DNA of 64,000 nt, taken from the NCBI GenBank assembly GCA_963739135.1, contig CAVTZG010000009.1, positions 62,001 to 126,000 of the forward strand, read 5' to 3'. This stretch comes from Palsa-504 sp963739135 (GTDB taxonomy: Bacteria; Actinomycetota; Actinomycetes; Streptosporangiales; Streptosporangiaceae). This document shows, piece after piece, positions 34,930 to 43,959 of this stretch (positions are counted from its first letter, which is position 1; each line of letters opens with the position of its first letter). The position numbers and the translations under genes were made by a program. The notes under the pieces were generated by a model. The model saw only the letters and a list, made by a program, of their open reading frames with translations. It was not told where the DNA came from and did no database searches.

Positions 34930-36399
34930 GTGAGCGAACCTCGCCCGGTCGCTGTCATCGTCCTCGCCGCGGGCGAGGGCACCCGGATGAAATCACGGAT
35001 TCCCAAGGTGCTGCATTCCCTGTGCGGGCGCAGCATGCTCGGTCACGTGCTCGCGGCCGCCGCCGAGCTGGATCCGCAGCGCCTCGTGGTCGTGGCCGGG
35101 CACGGCAAGGACCAGGTCGGCGCCGAAGCCGAACGGCTGGAGCCCGGCGTGAGCGTGGTGGTCCAGGAGACCCTGGCCGGCACCGGCCATGCGGTGCGCA
35201 TGGTGGTCGAGGCGCTCGGCGTCATGCCCGGCATCGTGGTTGTCACCTACGGGGACATGCCCCTGCTGCGTGCGCAGACGCTCGGCGCGCTCGTGCGCGA
35301 GCACGCCGAAGCCGGCAACGCCGTCACCGTGCTGACCGCGCGGGTGGCAGACCCCGCCGGCTACGGGCGGATCATCAGGGACACCCGGGGCAGGCTGGCC
35401 AGGATCGTCGAGGACGCCGACGCCACACCGGAGCAGCGGGCTATCGACGAGATCAACTCCGGCTGCTACGCCTTCGACGGGGCCCTGCTGGCCGACGCGG
35501 TCAAGCGGGTCGCGACCGGCAACGCGCAAGGCCAGGAATACCTCACCGACGTGGTGGCCATCGCCCGGGGCGACGGCCACCCGGTCGGCGCGGTGCTGGC
35601 CGCCGACCCGGCCGAGATCCAGGGCGTGAACGACCGGGTCCAGCTGGCCCAGGCCCGGCGGGCCTGCAACGGCCGCCTGCTCGAGGCCTGGATGCGGGCC
35701 GGAGTGACCATCACCGACCCCGCCGCCACCTGGATCGACGTGGACGTCACCCTGGGCCAGGACGCCGAGATCCTGCCCGGGACCCACCTGGAGGGCCGGA
35801 CCGTGATCGGTCCGGGGGCCCGCATCGGCCCGGGCTGCGTGCTGCGCGACACCACGGTCGGGCCGGACGCCACCGTCCTGTACGCGGTCTGTGAGCGGGC
35901 CGAGATCGGCGCGGGCGCCAGCGTCGGCCCGTACGCCCGGCTGCGGCCCGGCGCGCGGATCGGCCCCGGCGCGCACATCGGCACGTTCGTCGAGCTGAAG
36001 AACGCCACGGTGGGCGAGGGCGCCAAGGTGCCGCACCTGACCTACGTCGGCGACGCGGACATCGGCGAGCGCTCGAATATCGGCGCGGCCACCGTTTTCG
36101 TGAACTACGACGGGGAGGCCAAGCATCACACCACGGTCGGCGACCACGTCCGGATCGGCTCCGACACCATGCTGGTGGCCCCGGTCCAGGTCGGGGACGG
36201 CGCCTTCACCGCGGCCGGATCGGTGATCACGGACGACGTGCCGCCCGGCGCGCTCGGCGTGGCCCGCAGCCGGCAGTACAACTCGGCAGGCTGGGTCGAG
36301 CGGCGGCACCCGGGCTCGCCGTCCGCGGCGGCGGCCGCCCGCGCCCGCCAGGCGCAGCGCCCGGCGCAGAACGAAGACGAAGGGGCACAGGACACGTGA
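34930..36399 (+). CDS. glmU: Bifunctional GlcN-1-P acetyltransferase / GlcNAc-1-P uridyltransferase
   Basis: The 489-residue protein starts at GTG 34930 with GAGGAG upstream. The N-terminal pyrophosphorylase domain has VIVLAAGEGTRMKSRIPKVL and VVTYGDMPLL. The C-terminal half is a left-handed beta helix with many hexapeptide repeats (for example IGPGARIGPGCVLRD) and the acetyltransferase NIGAATVFVNYDGEAKHHT. It makes UDP-GlcNAc for peptidoglycan. The tail is basic and short. The extra 34 codons upstream in frame have no protein-like character. prs overlaps its stop by four bases. Confidence 0.96.
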   Translation: MSEPRPVAVIVLAAGEGTRMKSRIPKVLHSLCGRSMLGHVLAAAAELDPQRLVVVAGHGKDQVGAEAERLEPGVSVVVQETLAGTGHAVRMVVEALGVMPGIVVVTYGDMPLLRAQTLGALVREHAEAGNAVTVLTARVADPAGYGRIIRDTRGRLARIVEDADATPEQRAIDEINSGCYAFDGALLADAVKRVATGNAQGQEYLTDVVAIARGDGHPVGAVLAADPAEIQGVNDRVQLAQARRACNGRLLEAWMRAGVTITDPAATWIDVDVTLGQDAEILPGTHLEGRTVIGPGARIGPGCVLRDTTVGPDATVLYAVCERAEIGAGASVGPYARLRPGARIGPGAHIGTFVELKNATVGEGAKVPHLTYVGDADIGERSNIGAATVFVNYDGEAKHHTTVGDHVRIGSDTMLVAPVQVGDGAFTAAGSVITDDVPPGALGVARSRQYNSAGWVERRHPGSPSAAAAARARQAQRPAQNEDEGAQDT

Positions 36400-37373
36400 A
36401 CGACATCATGGAGCCGGGCGCCAAGAAGCTCATGCTCGTCTCCGGGCGGGCATTCCCCGAACTGGCCGAGGAGGTCGCCGTCTGCCTGGGCATCAAGCCC
36501 ATGCCGACCCGGCTGTTCGACTTCGCCAACGGCGAGATCTTCGTCCGCTTCCTCGAGTCGGTCCGCGGCTGCGATGTGTTCGTCCTGCAGAGCCACACCG
36601 CGCCGATCAACGAGTGGATCATGGAGCAGCTGATCATGGTCGACGCGCTCAAGCGCGCCTCGGCCCGGCGCATCACCGTGGTCGCGCCGTTCTTCGGCTA
36701 CGCCAGGCAGGACAAGAAGAACCGGGGCCGCGAGCCGATCTCGGCCCGGCTCATGGCCGACCTGTTCGCTACCGCCGGCGCCGACCGGCTGATGGCCGTC
36801 GACCTGCACACCGCCCAGATCCAGGGCTTCTTCGACGGGCCGGTGGACCACCTGTTCGCGCTGTCCATCCTGGCCACCCACATCGAGAAGAAGCTCGACG
36901 TCAGCCGGGTCACCGTGGTCGCACCGGACGCGGGCCGGGTCCGGGTCTGCGAGCGGTGGACGGACCGGCTCGGCTGCCCGCTGGCCATCATCCACAAGCG
37001 CCGCGACCCGGACGTGGCCAACCAGGTCCGGATGTTCGAGGTGGTCGGCCAGGTGGCGGGCCGCACCTGCATCCTGGTGGACGACATGATCGACACCGGG
37101 TCGACCATCTCCAAGGCCGCCGAGGCCCTGTTCGATCAGGGCGCGTCCCAGGTCATTGCCACGGCCACGCACGGCGTGCTGTCCGGCGCGGCGGTGGACA
37201 TCCTGAAGAACTCCAGGATCAGCGAGGTCATCATCACCAACACGCTGCCCGTCCCGCAGGAGAAGCGGTTCGACAAGCTGACCGTGCTGTCGATCGCGCC
37301 GCTGCTAGCCCGGGCGATCAACGAGGTCTTCAGCGACGGCTCGGTCACCAGCCTGTTCGACGGACAGACCTGA
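36396..37373 (+). CDS. prs: Ribose-phosphate pyrophosphokinase
   Basis: The 325-residue enzyme has the PRPP synthase landmarks FANGEIFVRFLESVRGCDVF, the ATP-site flexible loop RQDKKNRGREPISARLMADL, DLHTAQIQGFFDGPVDHL, and the PRPP-binding loop CILVDDMIDTGSTI. It supplies PRPP for nucleotides, His and Trp, and in this lineage also decaprenyl-phosphoribose. Its GTG start overlaps the glmU stop (GTGA), so the two are one operon, as in Mycobacterium. Confidence 0.96.
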   Translation: MNDIMEPGAKKLMLVSGRAFPELAEEVAVCLGIKPMPTRLFDFANGEIFVRFLESVRGCDVFVLQSHTAPINEWIMEQLIMVDALKRASARRITVVAPFFGYARQDKKNRGREPISARLMADLFATAGADRLMAVDLHTAQIQGFFDGPVDHLFALSILATHIEKKLDVSRVTVVAPDAGRVRVCERWTDRLGCPLAIIHKRRDPDVANQVRMFEVVGQVAGRTCILVDDMIDTGSTISKAAEALFDQGASQVIATATHGVLSGAAVDILKNSRISEVIITNTLPVPQEKRFDKLTVLSIAPLLARAINEVFSDGSVTSLFDGQT

Positions 37374-37716
37374 CCAGTTTAATCGCCGGCCCCGCGGAGA
37401 CCGTCGTCCCCGCCCCCGCCAGAGGCGCGGAGACGACGGCCATGCGGGCGGTCCTGGCCCGAGGGCCGGTCCCTCCCTCCCCGCCTGGGACCAGGACCGC
37501 TTCCCGCCGCACCCACCCCGCCAGGCGAGCGGGCGATTCATGGCGCCCGCCGAACGGCGCCCCCGTGGCCGTCCGGCGCGCTATCCGTCTGCGGCCTCGT
37601 GGCCGAGACGATACGGACATGCTCGGGCAGGACGTTTACGTATCCCTTGAGCCATGATTAACTCAGAAGCTCTGACGGCTGAGTCGGGTTGAGCCGGAGG
37701 CGAGTGGTCCTAGGTA
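37374..37716. other. Intergenic region between prs and the AfsR-type gene
   Basis: No gene with protein-like composition is seen in these 343 bases. No strong hairpin with a T-tract follows prs. The last 80 bases are comparatively AT-rich (around 37636-37675) and probably hold the promoter of the regulator gene. Confidence 0.45.
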
Positions 37717-40580
37717 ATGATGAGGTTCCGGCTGCTCGGACCGCTCGAGGTCCGGGCCGGGGAGGAATGGCGGGGGATCGGGGCGCCCAAATGGCGATCC
37801 GTGCTGGCCACCCTGCTGATCAACGCCGGTCAGATCGTCCCGGCCGACGTGCTGATCAGCGAGGTGTGGGGAGACGCCCCGCCCGCCAAGGCAGGCAATC
37901 TCATCAGCATCTACGTGCTGCGCCTGCGCCGGCTCATGGGGGACGCGGACAGCACCCTGCTGGTCACCCGCGCGCCCGGCTACCAGCTGCGCATCGCCGC
38001 CGGGGACAGCGATGCCCAGCTGTTCGAGACCCTGGTCGGCGAGGGCAGGCGCGCGCTGGCCGCCGGCGACCCGGCGACCGCGGCCAGCCAGCTGGCCGAG
38101 GCGCTCGCGCTGTGGCGCGGCAGCCCGCTGGCTGACGTCCCGGCCACGCCGTTGGTCGAGACGGCGGCGGAGCGGCTGGAGGACCTCCGGCTGGACGCTG
38201 CCGAGCTGCGCATCACGGCCGAGCTCGACTGCGGCAACCACGCCCAGGTCATACCCGAGCTGCGGCGGCTGCTGGCCGACCATTCGCTGCGCGAGGGCTT
38301 GTGGCTGCTGCTCATGCGGGCCCTGGAGGGCGCCGGCCGGCACGCCGAGGCGCTGGATGCTTACGGCCACGCCCGCACCGCCATCTCCGAGGAACTCGGC
38401 GTCGATCCCGGCCCCGAACTGCGCCAGGCCTACGCCGGCATGCTGGCCAAGGACACCAGCGAAGCGCCAGGCAGCATCTCGGCGGGTACGGTGGCGGCCA
38501 GCGCCAGGCCCGCGGAACCGGTCGCCACGACGGCCGCGTTCGTGGCCCAGGTGCCGGCCCAGCTGCCCACCGATGTGGCCGACTTCACCGGCCGCAGCGA
38601 CCAGGTAAAGCACCTGTCCGACGTGCTGGCCAGCGCCGGCGCGGACGACGAGTCCGGCGCGGTCCGCATCGCGCTGGTCGCCGGGTCGGGCGGCCTGGGC
38701 AAGACCTCCCTGGCGGTGCACGCGGCGCACCGCGTCCGGGCCAGCTTCCCCGACGGCCAGCTGTACGTCGACCTGCTCGGTGCGACCGCGCATCCGCTGC
38801 TGCCCGCGGACGTGCTGGCCCGGTTCCTGCGCGACCTGGGCGTCAGCGGCCGCGACATACCGGCCGACGACGACGAGCGCGCGGCCCGCTACCGAACGGT
38901 CCTGGCCGGGCGCCGGGTCCTGGTCGTGCTCGACAACGCCCGGGACGCCGCCCAGGTAAGGCCGCTGCTGCCGGGCACCGCGTCCTGCGCGGTGCTGATC
39001 ACCACGCGCAGCCGGATGCCGGACCTGGCCAGCTCCCAGCTGGTCGACCTCAACGTGCTCGACGACGACGAGGCGCTGGTCATGTTCACCAAGGTCGTCG
39101 GGGACGAGCGGGTGACGGCGGAACCCGAGGCCACGGCCGAGCTGCTGCTGGCCTGCGCCGGGCTGCCGCTGGCCATCAGGATCTGCGCGGCCCGGCTGGC
39201 CACCCGGCCCGGCTGGACCATCCGGGCCATGGCCGGCTCGGCAACGAGCACCGGCGGCTGGATGAGATGCGGGTTGGCGACCTGGCCGTCCGGGCCAGCT
39301 TCCAGGTCAGCTTCACCAGCCTGCCCGCCGCCGCCCAGCCCGGCGACATCGCCCCGGCGGACGCGTTCCGCCTGCTCGGCCTGTGGCACGGGCCGTCGAT
39401 CTCGTCGGCGGCCGCCACGGCATTGTTCGGCACGGCCGAGTACCTGGCCGAGGACGCGCTGGAGCTCCTGGTCGACGCCCACCTGCTCGAGGCGGCGGAA
39501 TCCGGCCGCTACAAGTTTCACGACCTGCTCCGTGTTTATGCTTCCGAACGGGCCGTGGCTGATCTGTCCGGCTCCGACCGCGAGGCCGCGGTGGGCCGCC
39601 TGCTCGGCTGGTACATGCACGCAGCCGACGCCGCCGCCGAGGTCATCTCCCCGCATCGCTACAAGCTGCAGCTGCAGCCAGACGAAGCTGACTGCCCGCC
39701 GCCCCGTTTCATCGGCGTCGATGACGCCCTCGGCTGGTACGACAGTGAGCGCGTCAACGTGGTCGCGGCCACCCGCCAGGCATCCGCCTGCGGGCTGCAT
39801 GAGGTGGCCTGGCGGTTGCCCGCTCCGTTGTTCACCATGTTCAACCGCCGCGGCAACTGGACTGACTGCATCGCCACGCACCGCATCGCGCTGGAGAGCG
39901 CCCGCCAGGGCAATAACCGCCAGGGCGAGGCATGGGTGCTGAACAATCTCGGCGAGGCTCTCGGCTTCACCCGCGAAAGCGAAGGCATCGGCTACCTCGA
40001 AGAGGCACTCGCGATCCGGCGCGAGATCGGTGACCGGATAGGCGAGGGACAGACAGCGAACAACCTCGCGGATGCCTACGCGAATCTGGGGCGGATGGAC
40101 GAGGCCCTCGATCTTCTGGCGCGGGTACTGGACCTGACCCGCGAGGTGGGTTACCGGTACGGCGAAGGCGTCGCGCTCATCAACATGGGCGAGGCGCTCC
40201 TGGATCTCGACCGCCCGCAGGAGGCCGCTGACCGCCTGCTGGCGGCCCGCCGCACGTTTACTGAGATCAACGTTCCGCACGGCGTTGCTTACGCCCTGCA
40301 CAACCTCGGGCGTTCCTACCTCCGGCTTGGACACAATGCGGATGCCCTCGACTGCCTGGAACAGGCGCTGGTCATTCACCGGGCCGAGGGTGACCGGCAT
40401 AGGGAGGCGTTCACGCTGCGGTTCCTTGGTAGCGCGCAAGCTCGCGTTGGCCTCGTCGCCGAAGCGGATGAGTCCTGGCGGCTGGCGGCAGCGATCCTCG
40501 ATGAGCTCGGCGATACGGCCCAGGCGGCCGAGGTCCGTACTGAACAGGCCGTATCCGGCAATTCAGCAGATTCCCGCTAG
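37717..40580 (+). pseudogene. AfsR/SARP-type regulator (OmpR-BTAD-NB-ARC-TPR), frame-broken
   Basis: Two frames form one large regulator of about 950 residues. Frame 1 gives a SARP winged helix (FRLLGPLEVRAGEEW; residues 1-95), a bacterial transcriptional activation domain (100-250) and an NB-ARC ATPase with Walker A VAGSGGLGKTSLA and VLVVLDNARDAAQVRPLLPG. Frame 2 resumes with RLGNEHRRLDEMRVGDLAVR and runs through winged-helix and tetratricopeptide repeats to 40580. At the junction (about 39229-39236) homologues read M-A-D-R-L; here about four bases, consistent with GACC, are missing. Either the gene is dead or the assembly is wrong. AfsR-type proteins activate secondary metabolism. ATG 37720 is an equally good start. 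Confidence 0.82.
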
Positions 40581-40659
40581 GGCCCTATCGCGACCGATAC
40601 GATGCTGCGGTCTCCCCCGTAGTTATCCTCCGGGGGCCCGGAAAAGTGAGAGGACCATC

Positions 40660-40824
40660 ATGGGGAATATGGCCGTTGCCGAGGATCTGGCAGGCATCGA
40701 CGATCTTGAAGAGCTCTACCGGCTGGACGCCAGCGAGAGCGAGCCCGAGCCCGAGCCCGAGGAAGAAGACGAAGAAGACGACGGCAAAGAAAAGGTGCAA
40801 CCCGAGGGTATGCCGAACGAGTAA
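40660..40824 (+). CDS. Small acidic peptide downstream of the AfsR-type gene
   Basis: AGAGGA six bases before ATG 40660 supports a 54-residue product. The first half is helical (VAEDLAGIDDLEELYRLD); the second is almost entirely Glu, Asp and Pro (SEPEPEPEEEDEEDDGKEK), ending PEGMPNE. It is followed by a strong hairpin, so it is a complete small transcription unit. The short gene after an AfsR-type regulator recalls afsS in Streptomyces in position but not in sequence. A RiPP-type precursor cannot be excluded, yet no modification enzyme is nearby. The function is unknown. Confidence 0.65.
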   Translation: MGNMAVAEDLAGIDDLEELYRLDASESEPEPEPEEEDEEDDGKEKVQPEGMPNE

Positions 40825-40836
40825 TTGAGATCTACC

Positions 40837-40873
40837 GCGCGTGCGGAGGCGGACCGCCCGTCTCCGCACGCGC
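40837..40873 (+). terminator. Perfect 12-bp stem hairpin
   Basis: GCGCGTGCGGAG (40837-40848) and CTCCGCACGCGC (40862-40873) pair perfectly around a 13-base loop, 12 bases after the small peptide stop. No U-tract follows, as is common for GC-rich actinobacterial terminators. Confidence 0.65.
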
Positions 40874-41051
40874 TACGGACCGAAGAGCACCCCTTAGGGC
40901 TCAGCCTTAAATACTCGGCGACGGGCAAGCGCGAAAAAGGTGAATTGCACGGAAACGGTTATCGAACGTCCCGAGACCGGCAGCGGATTAAGCGAATTGC
41001 TCGCGGTGCCTCAGAATCACCGCCACCGCCAGCGGGCGGTTCGCCGCTGAG

Positions 41052-41139
41052 CTAGGCGATCGCCCCCATGATCGGCACCAGTCCCGTACACGCCACTCGG
41101 AAGGTGGCATTGACCCGGCACCGCACCTCGATCGCCTAG
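41052..41139. repeat. 11-bp inverted repeat spanning 88 bases
   Basis: CTAGGCGATCG (41052-41062) is exactly mirrored by CGATCGCCTAG (41129-41139). The interior contains another short hairpin (GCCACTCGGAAGGTGGC, 41092-41108). It could be the ends of a tiny mobile element or a structured RNA; no target duplication is clear. Confidence 0.5.
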
Positions 41140-41174
41140 GCCGACAGCATCACGCCACTACCCGGTCCGATCAA

Positions 41175-41678
41175 ATGGTCTTTAGCGCTCAGCGATATCT
41201 ATTTGGGGATAAAAGGGAAAGCTGGCTCTGGTTCGCCCGGAGGTGCCTATACGCGCGGGTCTTGTGTTTCTCGCACCTGATATTCGGTGCTCCAGTGTTT
41301 CTGCTGCTGTTCGCCGAACCAGGATGGCGGATAGTGCTGTTCGTGGTGGGTTACGGTGCGTCCGCCTTTGCCTGCGCCATCTTCTCCGCTTCGCAGGTTG
41401 CCTATCGGCAATCAATCTGCCCGCCGGAGCTGCGCGGCCGGATGAACGCGGCCAGCCGCTGGATTATCTGGGGACCATTGCCCGTGGGCGGCTTCCTCGG
41501 CGGGATCATCGGTTCCGCCATTGGCCTTCGCCCGTCGATATGGATCGCGTACCTCGGATTGTGGGCCACCGACCTGCTGGTTGTCTTCTCGCCGCTGCGG
41601 CGGGTACGGGACGTTTGTGATCTGGCTCCAGACGGAACTCTCGCCCCAGGCCTCGATGCGCTAACGACAGGCGGATAA
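41175..41678 (+). pseudogene. C-terminal remnant of an MFS transporter
   Basis: From FSHLIFGAPVFLLLFAEPGW onward the frame encodes about four membrane helices, with QVAYRQSICPPELRGRMNAA and PLPVGGFLGGIIGSAIG matching the second half of MFS efflux proteins. The first eight or so helices are absent; upstream codons to 41175 look unrelated, and no ribosome binding site precedes the ATG. It is a truncated relic, perhaps of a regulator-exporter cluster with the AfsR-type gene. Confidence 0.6.
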
Positions 41679-41825
41679 CCGCCGGGCGCCCGGCCTGCCG
41701 GTGATGCGCAGGCAGGCCGGGCTCCAGGCAGGTCACCGGCGTCGCACCACCGTTGTCGGCGTAGCCTGCCGCGTTTTTCGGCTACACTTCGAAGCCGCAT
41801 CGCACGTTCAGAAGGAGTAAGCACC

Positions 41826-42467
41826 GTGCCCGAGGTCCACATCGCCGCCGAGACTCGTACCGAGTTCGGCAAGGGCGCTGCCCGCCGTACCCGCCGCGAG
41901 GGCCGGGTGCCGGCCGTGCTGTACGGACACGGCACGGAGACCCGCCACCTGAGCCTGCCCGGGCACGACCTGATGCTCGCGCTGAAGACGCCCAACGTGC
42001 TGCTGTACCTGGACGGCCTGCAGAAGGGCAGCGAGATCGCCCTGCCCAAGGCGGTGCAGCGGGACCCGGTGCGCGGCTTCATCGAGCACGTGGACCTGAT
42101 CCTGGTCCGGCGCGGTGAGAAGGTTACCATCGAGGTGCCGGTCCGGGTCACCGGCGAGATCGCCCCCGGCGACGGGATGATCAATCAGCAGCTCGTGCAG
42201 ATCCCCCTCGAGGCCGAGGCGACGAACATCCCGCAGGGCATCGACGTCGACGTCGACGGCATGGAAATCGGCCAGGCGGTGCACGCCAGCGACCTGAAGC
42301 TGCCGCCGGGCGTCAGCCTGCAGGTCGAGCCTGAGACGCTGGTCCTGGCCGTCATCGCCCGGACGACCGCAGAGGAGCCCGAGGAAGAAGCCGAAGGGGA
42401 AGTGCCGGAGGCGCCGGAGGCGGTGGCTGACGAGGCGGCCGACAGTGAAGGGGCGCAGGCCGGCTGA
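41826..42467 (+). CDS. rplY: 50S ribosomal protein L25 (Ctc form)
   Basis: The 213-residue protein combines an L25 domain (TRTEFGKGAARRTRREGRVP and VLYGHG) with the C-terminal TL5/Ctc beta domain (EHVDLILVRRGEKVTIEVPV) and an acidic tail (EEPEEEAEGEVPEAPEA). It binds 5S rRNA. GTG 41826 has AGAAGGAG upstream. It overlaps pth, the conserved partner gene. Confidence 0.95.
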   Translation: MPEVHIAAETRTEFGKGAARRTRREGRVPAVLYGHGTETRHLSLPGHDLMLALKTPNVLLYLDGLQKGSEIALPKAVQRDPVRGFIEHVDLILVRRGEKVTIEVPVRVTGEIAPGDGMINQQLVQIPLEAEATNIPQGIDVDVDGMEIGQAVHASDLKLPPGVSLQVEPETLVLAVIARTTAEEPEEEAEGEVPEAPEAVADEAADSEGAQAG

Positions 42468-43060
42468 CCGGAGAACGCTGGATCATCGCCGGCCTCGGCA
42501 ACCCGGGGCCGGAGTACGCGGGCAACAGGCACAACGTCGGTCACATGGTGACGGCCCTGCTGGCCGAGCGGGCATGCGGGCCCGGGGTACGGTTCAAGCT
42601 CCACCGGTCAGGTAACGACATCGCCGAGGGCCGGCTGGCCGGGGTGCCGGTCACCCTGGCCTGGCCGCGTTCCTATATGAACCTGTCCGGGCGTCCGGTC
42701 GCGGCCCTGGCCGCCTTCTACAAGATCCCGCCCGAGCGCCTGGTCGCCGTGCACGACGAGCTCGACATCCCGTTCGGTTCGCTGCGGCTCAAGCTCGGCG
42801 GCGGCGACAACGGCCACAACGGGCTCCGCTCGATTACCCAGGCGCTGGGCACCCACGACTACTACCGGGTCAGGTTCGGCATCGGCAGGCCGCCGGGCCG
42901 GATGGACCCGGCCGCATTCGTGCTGCGCGACTTCACCGCGGCCGAGCGCAAGGACCTGCCCTACCTGATCGACCGCTGCGCCGACGCCACCGAGGCCCTG
43001 ATCAGCAAGGGCCTGGCCGCCGCGCAGAACAGCTACCACCCCGAGGAGCCCGGCCAGTGA
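42464..43060 (+). CDS. pth: Peptidyl-tRNA hydrolase with apparent CTG start
   Basis: The enzyme frame is closed upstream at 42446, and between there and the active-site region (IAGLGNPGPEYAGNRHNVGH, with the Asn and catalytic His) the only plausible initiation codon is CTG 42464. It overlaps the rplY stop as CTGA, just where ATGA or GTGA would be expected, and gives the family's usual start T-G-E-R-W. The first ATG, 42545, would delete the catalytic His. Downstream motifs SYMNLSGRPV, VHDELDIPFG and GGGDNGHNGLRSI are intact. The product is 198 residues and releases peptidyl-tRNAs. cysQ overlaps its stop by four bases. Confidence 0.93.
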   Translation: MTGERWIIAGLGNPGPEYAGNRHNVGHMVTALLAERACGPGVRFKLHRSGNDIAEGRLAGVPVTLAWPRSYMNLSGRPVAALAAFYKIPPERLVAVHDELDIPFGSLRLKLGGGDNGHNGLRSITQALGTHDYYRVRFGIGRPPGRMDPAAFVLRDFTAAERKDLPYLIDRCADATEALISKGLAAAQNSYHPEEPGQ

Positions 43061-43959
43061 GCAGCAATCCGGGGGGTTCATCCCCCCCAAGGGGGGACTG
43101 GGGGGATGGGTCTCTCCCAAGGGGGGTCCGGGGGGATGGGTCCCCCCGGGAGGAACGGCAGGGGGGGCCTGGGGGGGATCGCTCCCGCCGAGATGACAAC
43201 GATCACGCCCTGGCCCGCGACCTGGCCGCCGAGGCGGGCCGGCGGCTCGTCGCGCTGCGCGCCCGCGGCGGCGAGCCTGACCTGCTGCGCAAGGCCGGCG
43301 ACCGGCTCGGGCACGAGTTCCTGACCGAGGCCCTGGCCGCCCGCCGCCCCGGCGACGTGGTGCTGTCCGAGGAGGGCGCCGACGACCCGGCCCGGCTGTC
43401 CGCCGACCGGGTGTGGATCGTGGACCCGCTGGACGGGACCAGGGAGTTCGGCGAGGCGGGCCGGGTCGACTGGGCCGTGCACGTGGCGCTGTGGGAACGC
43501 GACCCTGACGGCGAGTCCGGCCGGCTGACCGCGGGCGCGGTCGCGCTCCCGGCCCAGGACCGGGTGCTGTCCACGGCCGCCCCGGCCGCGCTGCCGGCGG
43601 CCGAAGCGGGCGCCCCGGTGCGCATCGTGGTGAGCCGGACGCGAGCGCCACGCTTCGTTCGGGATATATCTGACCTGAACGGAGCGGAGCTGGTGCCGCT
43701 CGGATCAGCCGGCGCCAAGGTGGCCGCCGTGGTCCTCGGCCAAGCCGACGCGTACCTGCACGGCGGCGGGTTCTTCGAGTGGGACACGGCCGCGCCGGTG
43801 GCGGTGGCCCGGGCCGCCGGCCTGCACGCGTCCCGCATAGACGGGTCGGCGTTGCGGTATAACCAGCCGCAGCTCCTGATGCCGGATATCCTAGTATGCC
43901 GGCCTGCCTTGGCGAATATGCTCCTGCAAGCGATCCGGGAAGTCACCGATGCGCACTGA
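43057..43959 (+). CDS. cysQ: CysQ-like 3'(2'),5'-bisphosphate nucleotidase / inositol phosphatase
   Basis: The 300-residue protein belongs to the inositol monophosphatase superfamily: LSEEGADDPARL and VWIVDPLDGTREF provide metal ligands, and GAKVAAVVLGQADAYLHGGG plus EWDTAAPVAVARAAG complete the site. The last motif is the CysQ/IMPase W-D-x-A-A-P signature. Its location before cysD and cysN supports a role in clearing PAP/PAPS during sulfate assimilation. The start is GTG 43057, overlapping pth. Codons 4-47 are encoded by a G/C-tract repeat that separates the start from the conserved domain. Confidence 0.88.
   Translation: MSSNPGGSSPPRGDWGDGSLPRGVRGDGSPREERQGGPGGDRSRRDDNDHALARDLAAEAGRRLVALRARGGEPDLLRKAGDRLGHEFLTEALAARRPGDVVLSEEGADDPARLSADRVWIVDPLDGTREFGEAGRVDWAVHVALWERDPDGESGRLTAGAVALPAQDRVLSTAAPAALPAAEAGAPVRIVVSRTRAPRFVRDISDLNGAELVPLGSAGAKVAAVVLGQADAYLHGGGFFEWDTAAPVAVARAAGLHASRIDGSALRYNQPQLLMPDILVCRPALANMLLQAIREVTDAH
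43066..43196 (+). repeat. G/C-tract insertion element, copy B (cysQ)
   Basis: About 130 bases of G and C runs fill the N-terminal codons of cysQ. The 37-bp core shared with copies C and D is at 43116-43152 (begins CCCAAGGGGGGTCC, ends CCCCCCGGGAG). A partial duplicate of the core (CCCAAGGGGGGACTGGGGGG) lies just upstream at 43086-43105. The right end is CCGAGATGACAAC. Confidence 0.9.

Larger units (their letters stand above)
40825..41174. other. Non-coding stretch with hairpin and long inverted repeat
   Basis: No protein-like frame is present. It contains the hairpin at 40837-40873 and the left arm of the inverted repeat at 41052-41139. The segment around 41000-41060 (minus strand GCCTAGCTCAGCGG) resembles a tRNA D-arm but no cloverleaf can be completed. 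Confidence 0.4.

Noticed and set aside
41000..41070. tRNA-like D-arm sequence on the minus strand
   Set aside because: No anticodon stem, T-arm or acceptor pairing can be completed.
42545..43060. pth starting at ATG 42545
   Set aside because: This would remove the conserved G-L-G-N-P-G segment and the catalytic His of the family.
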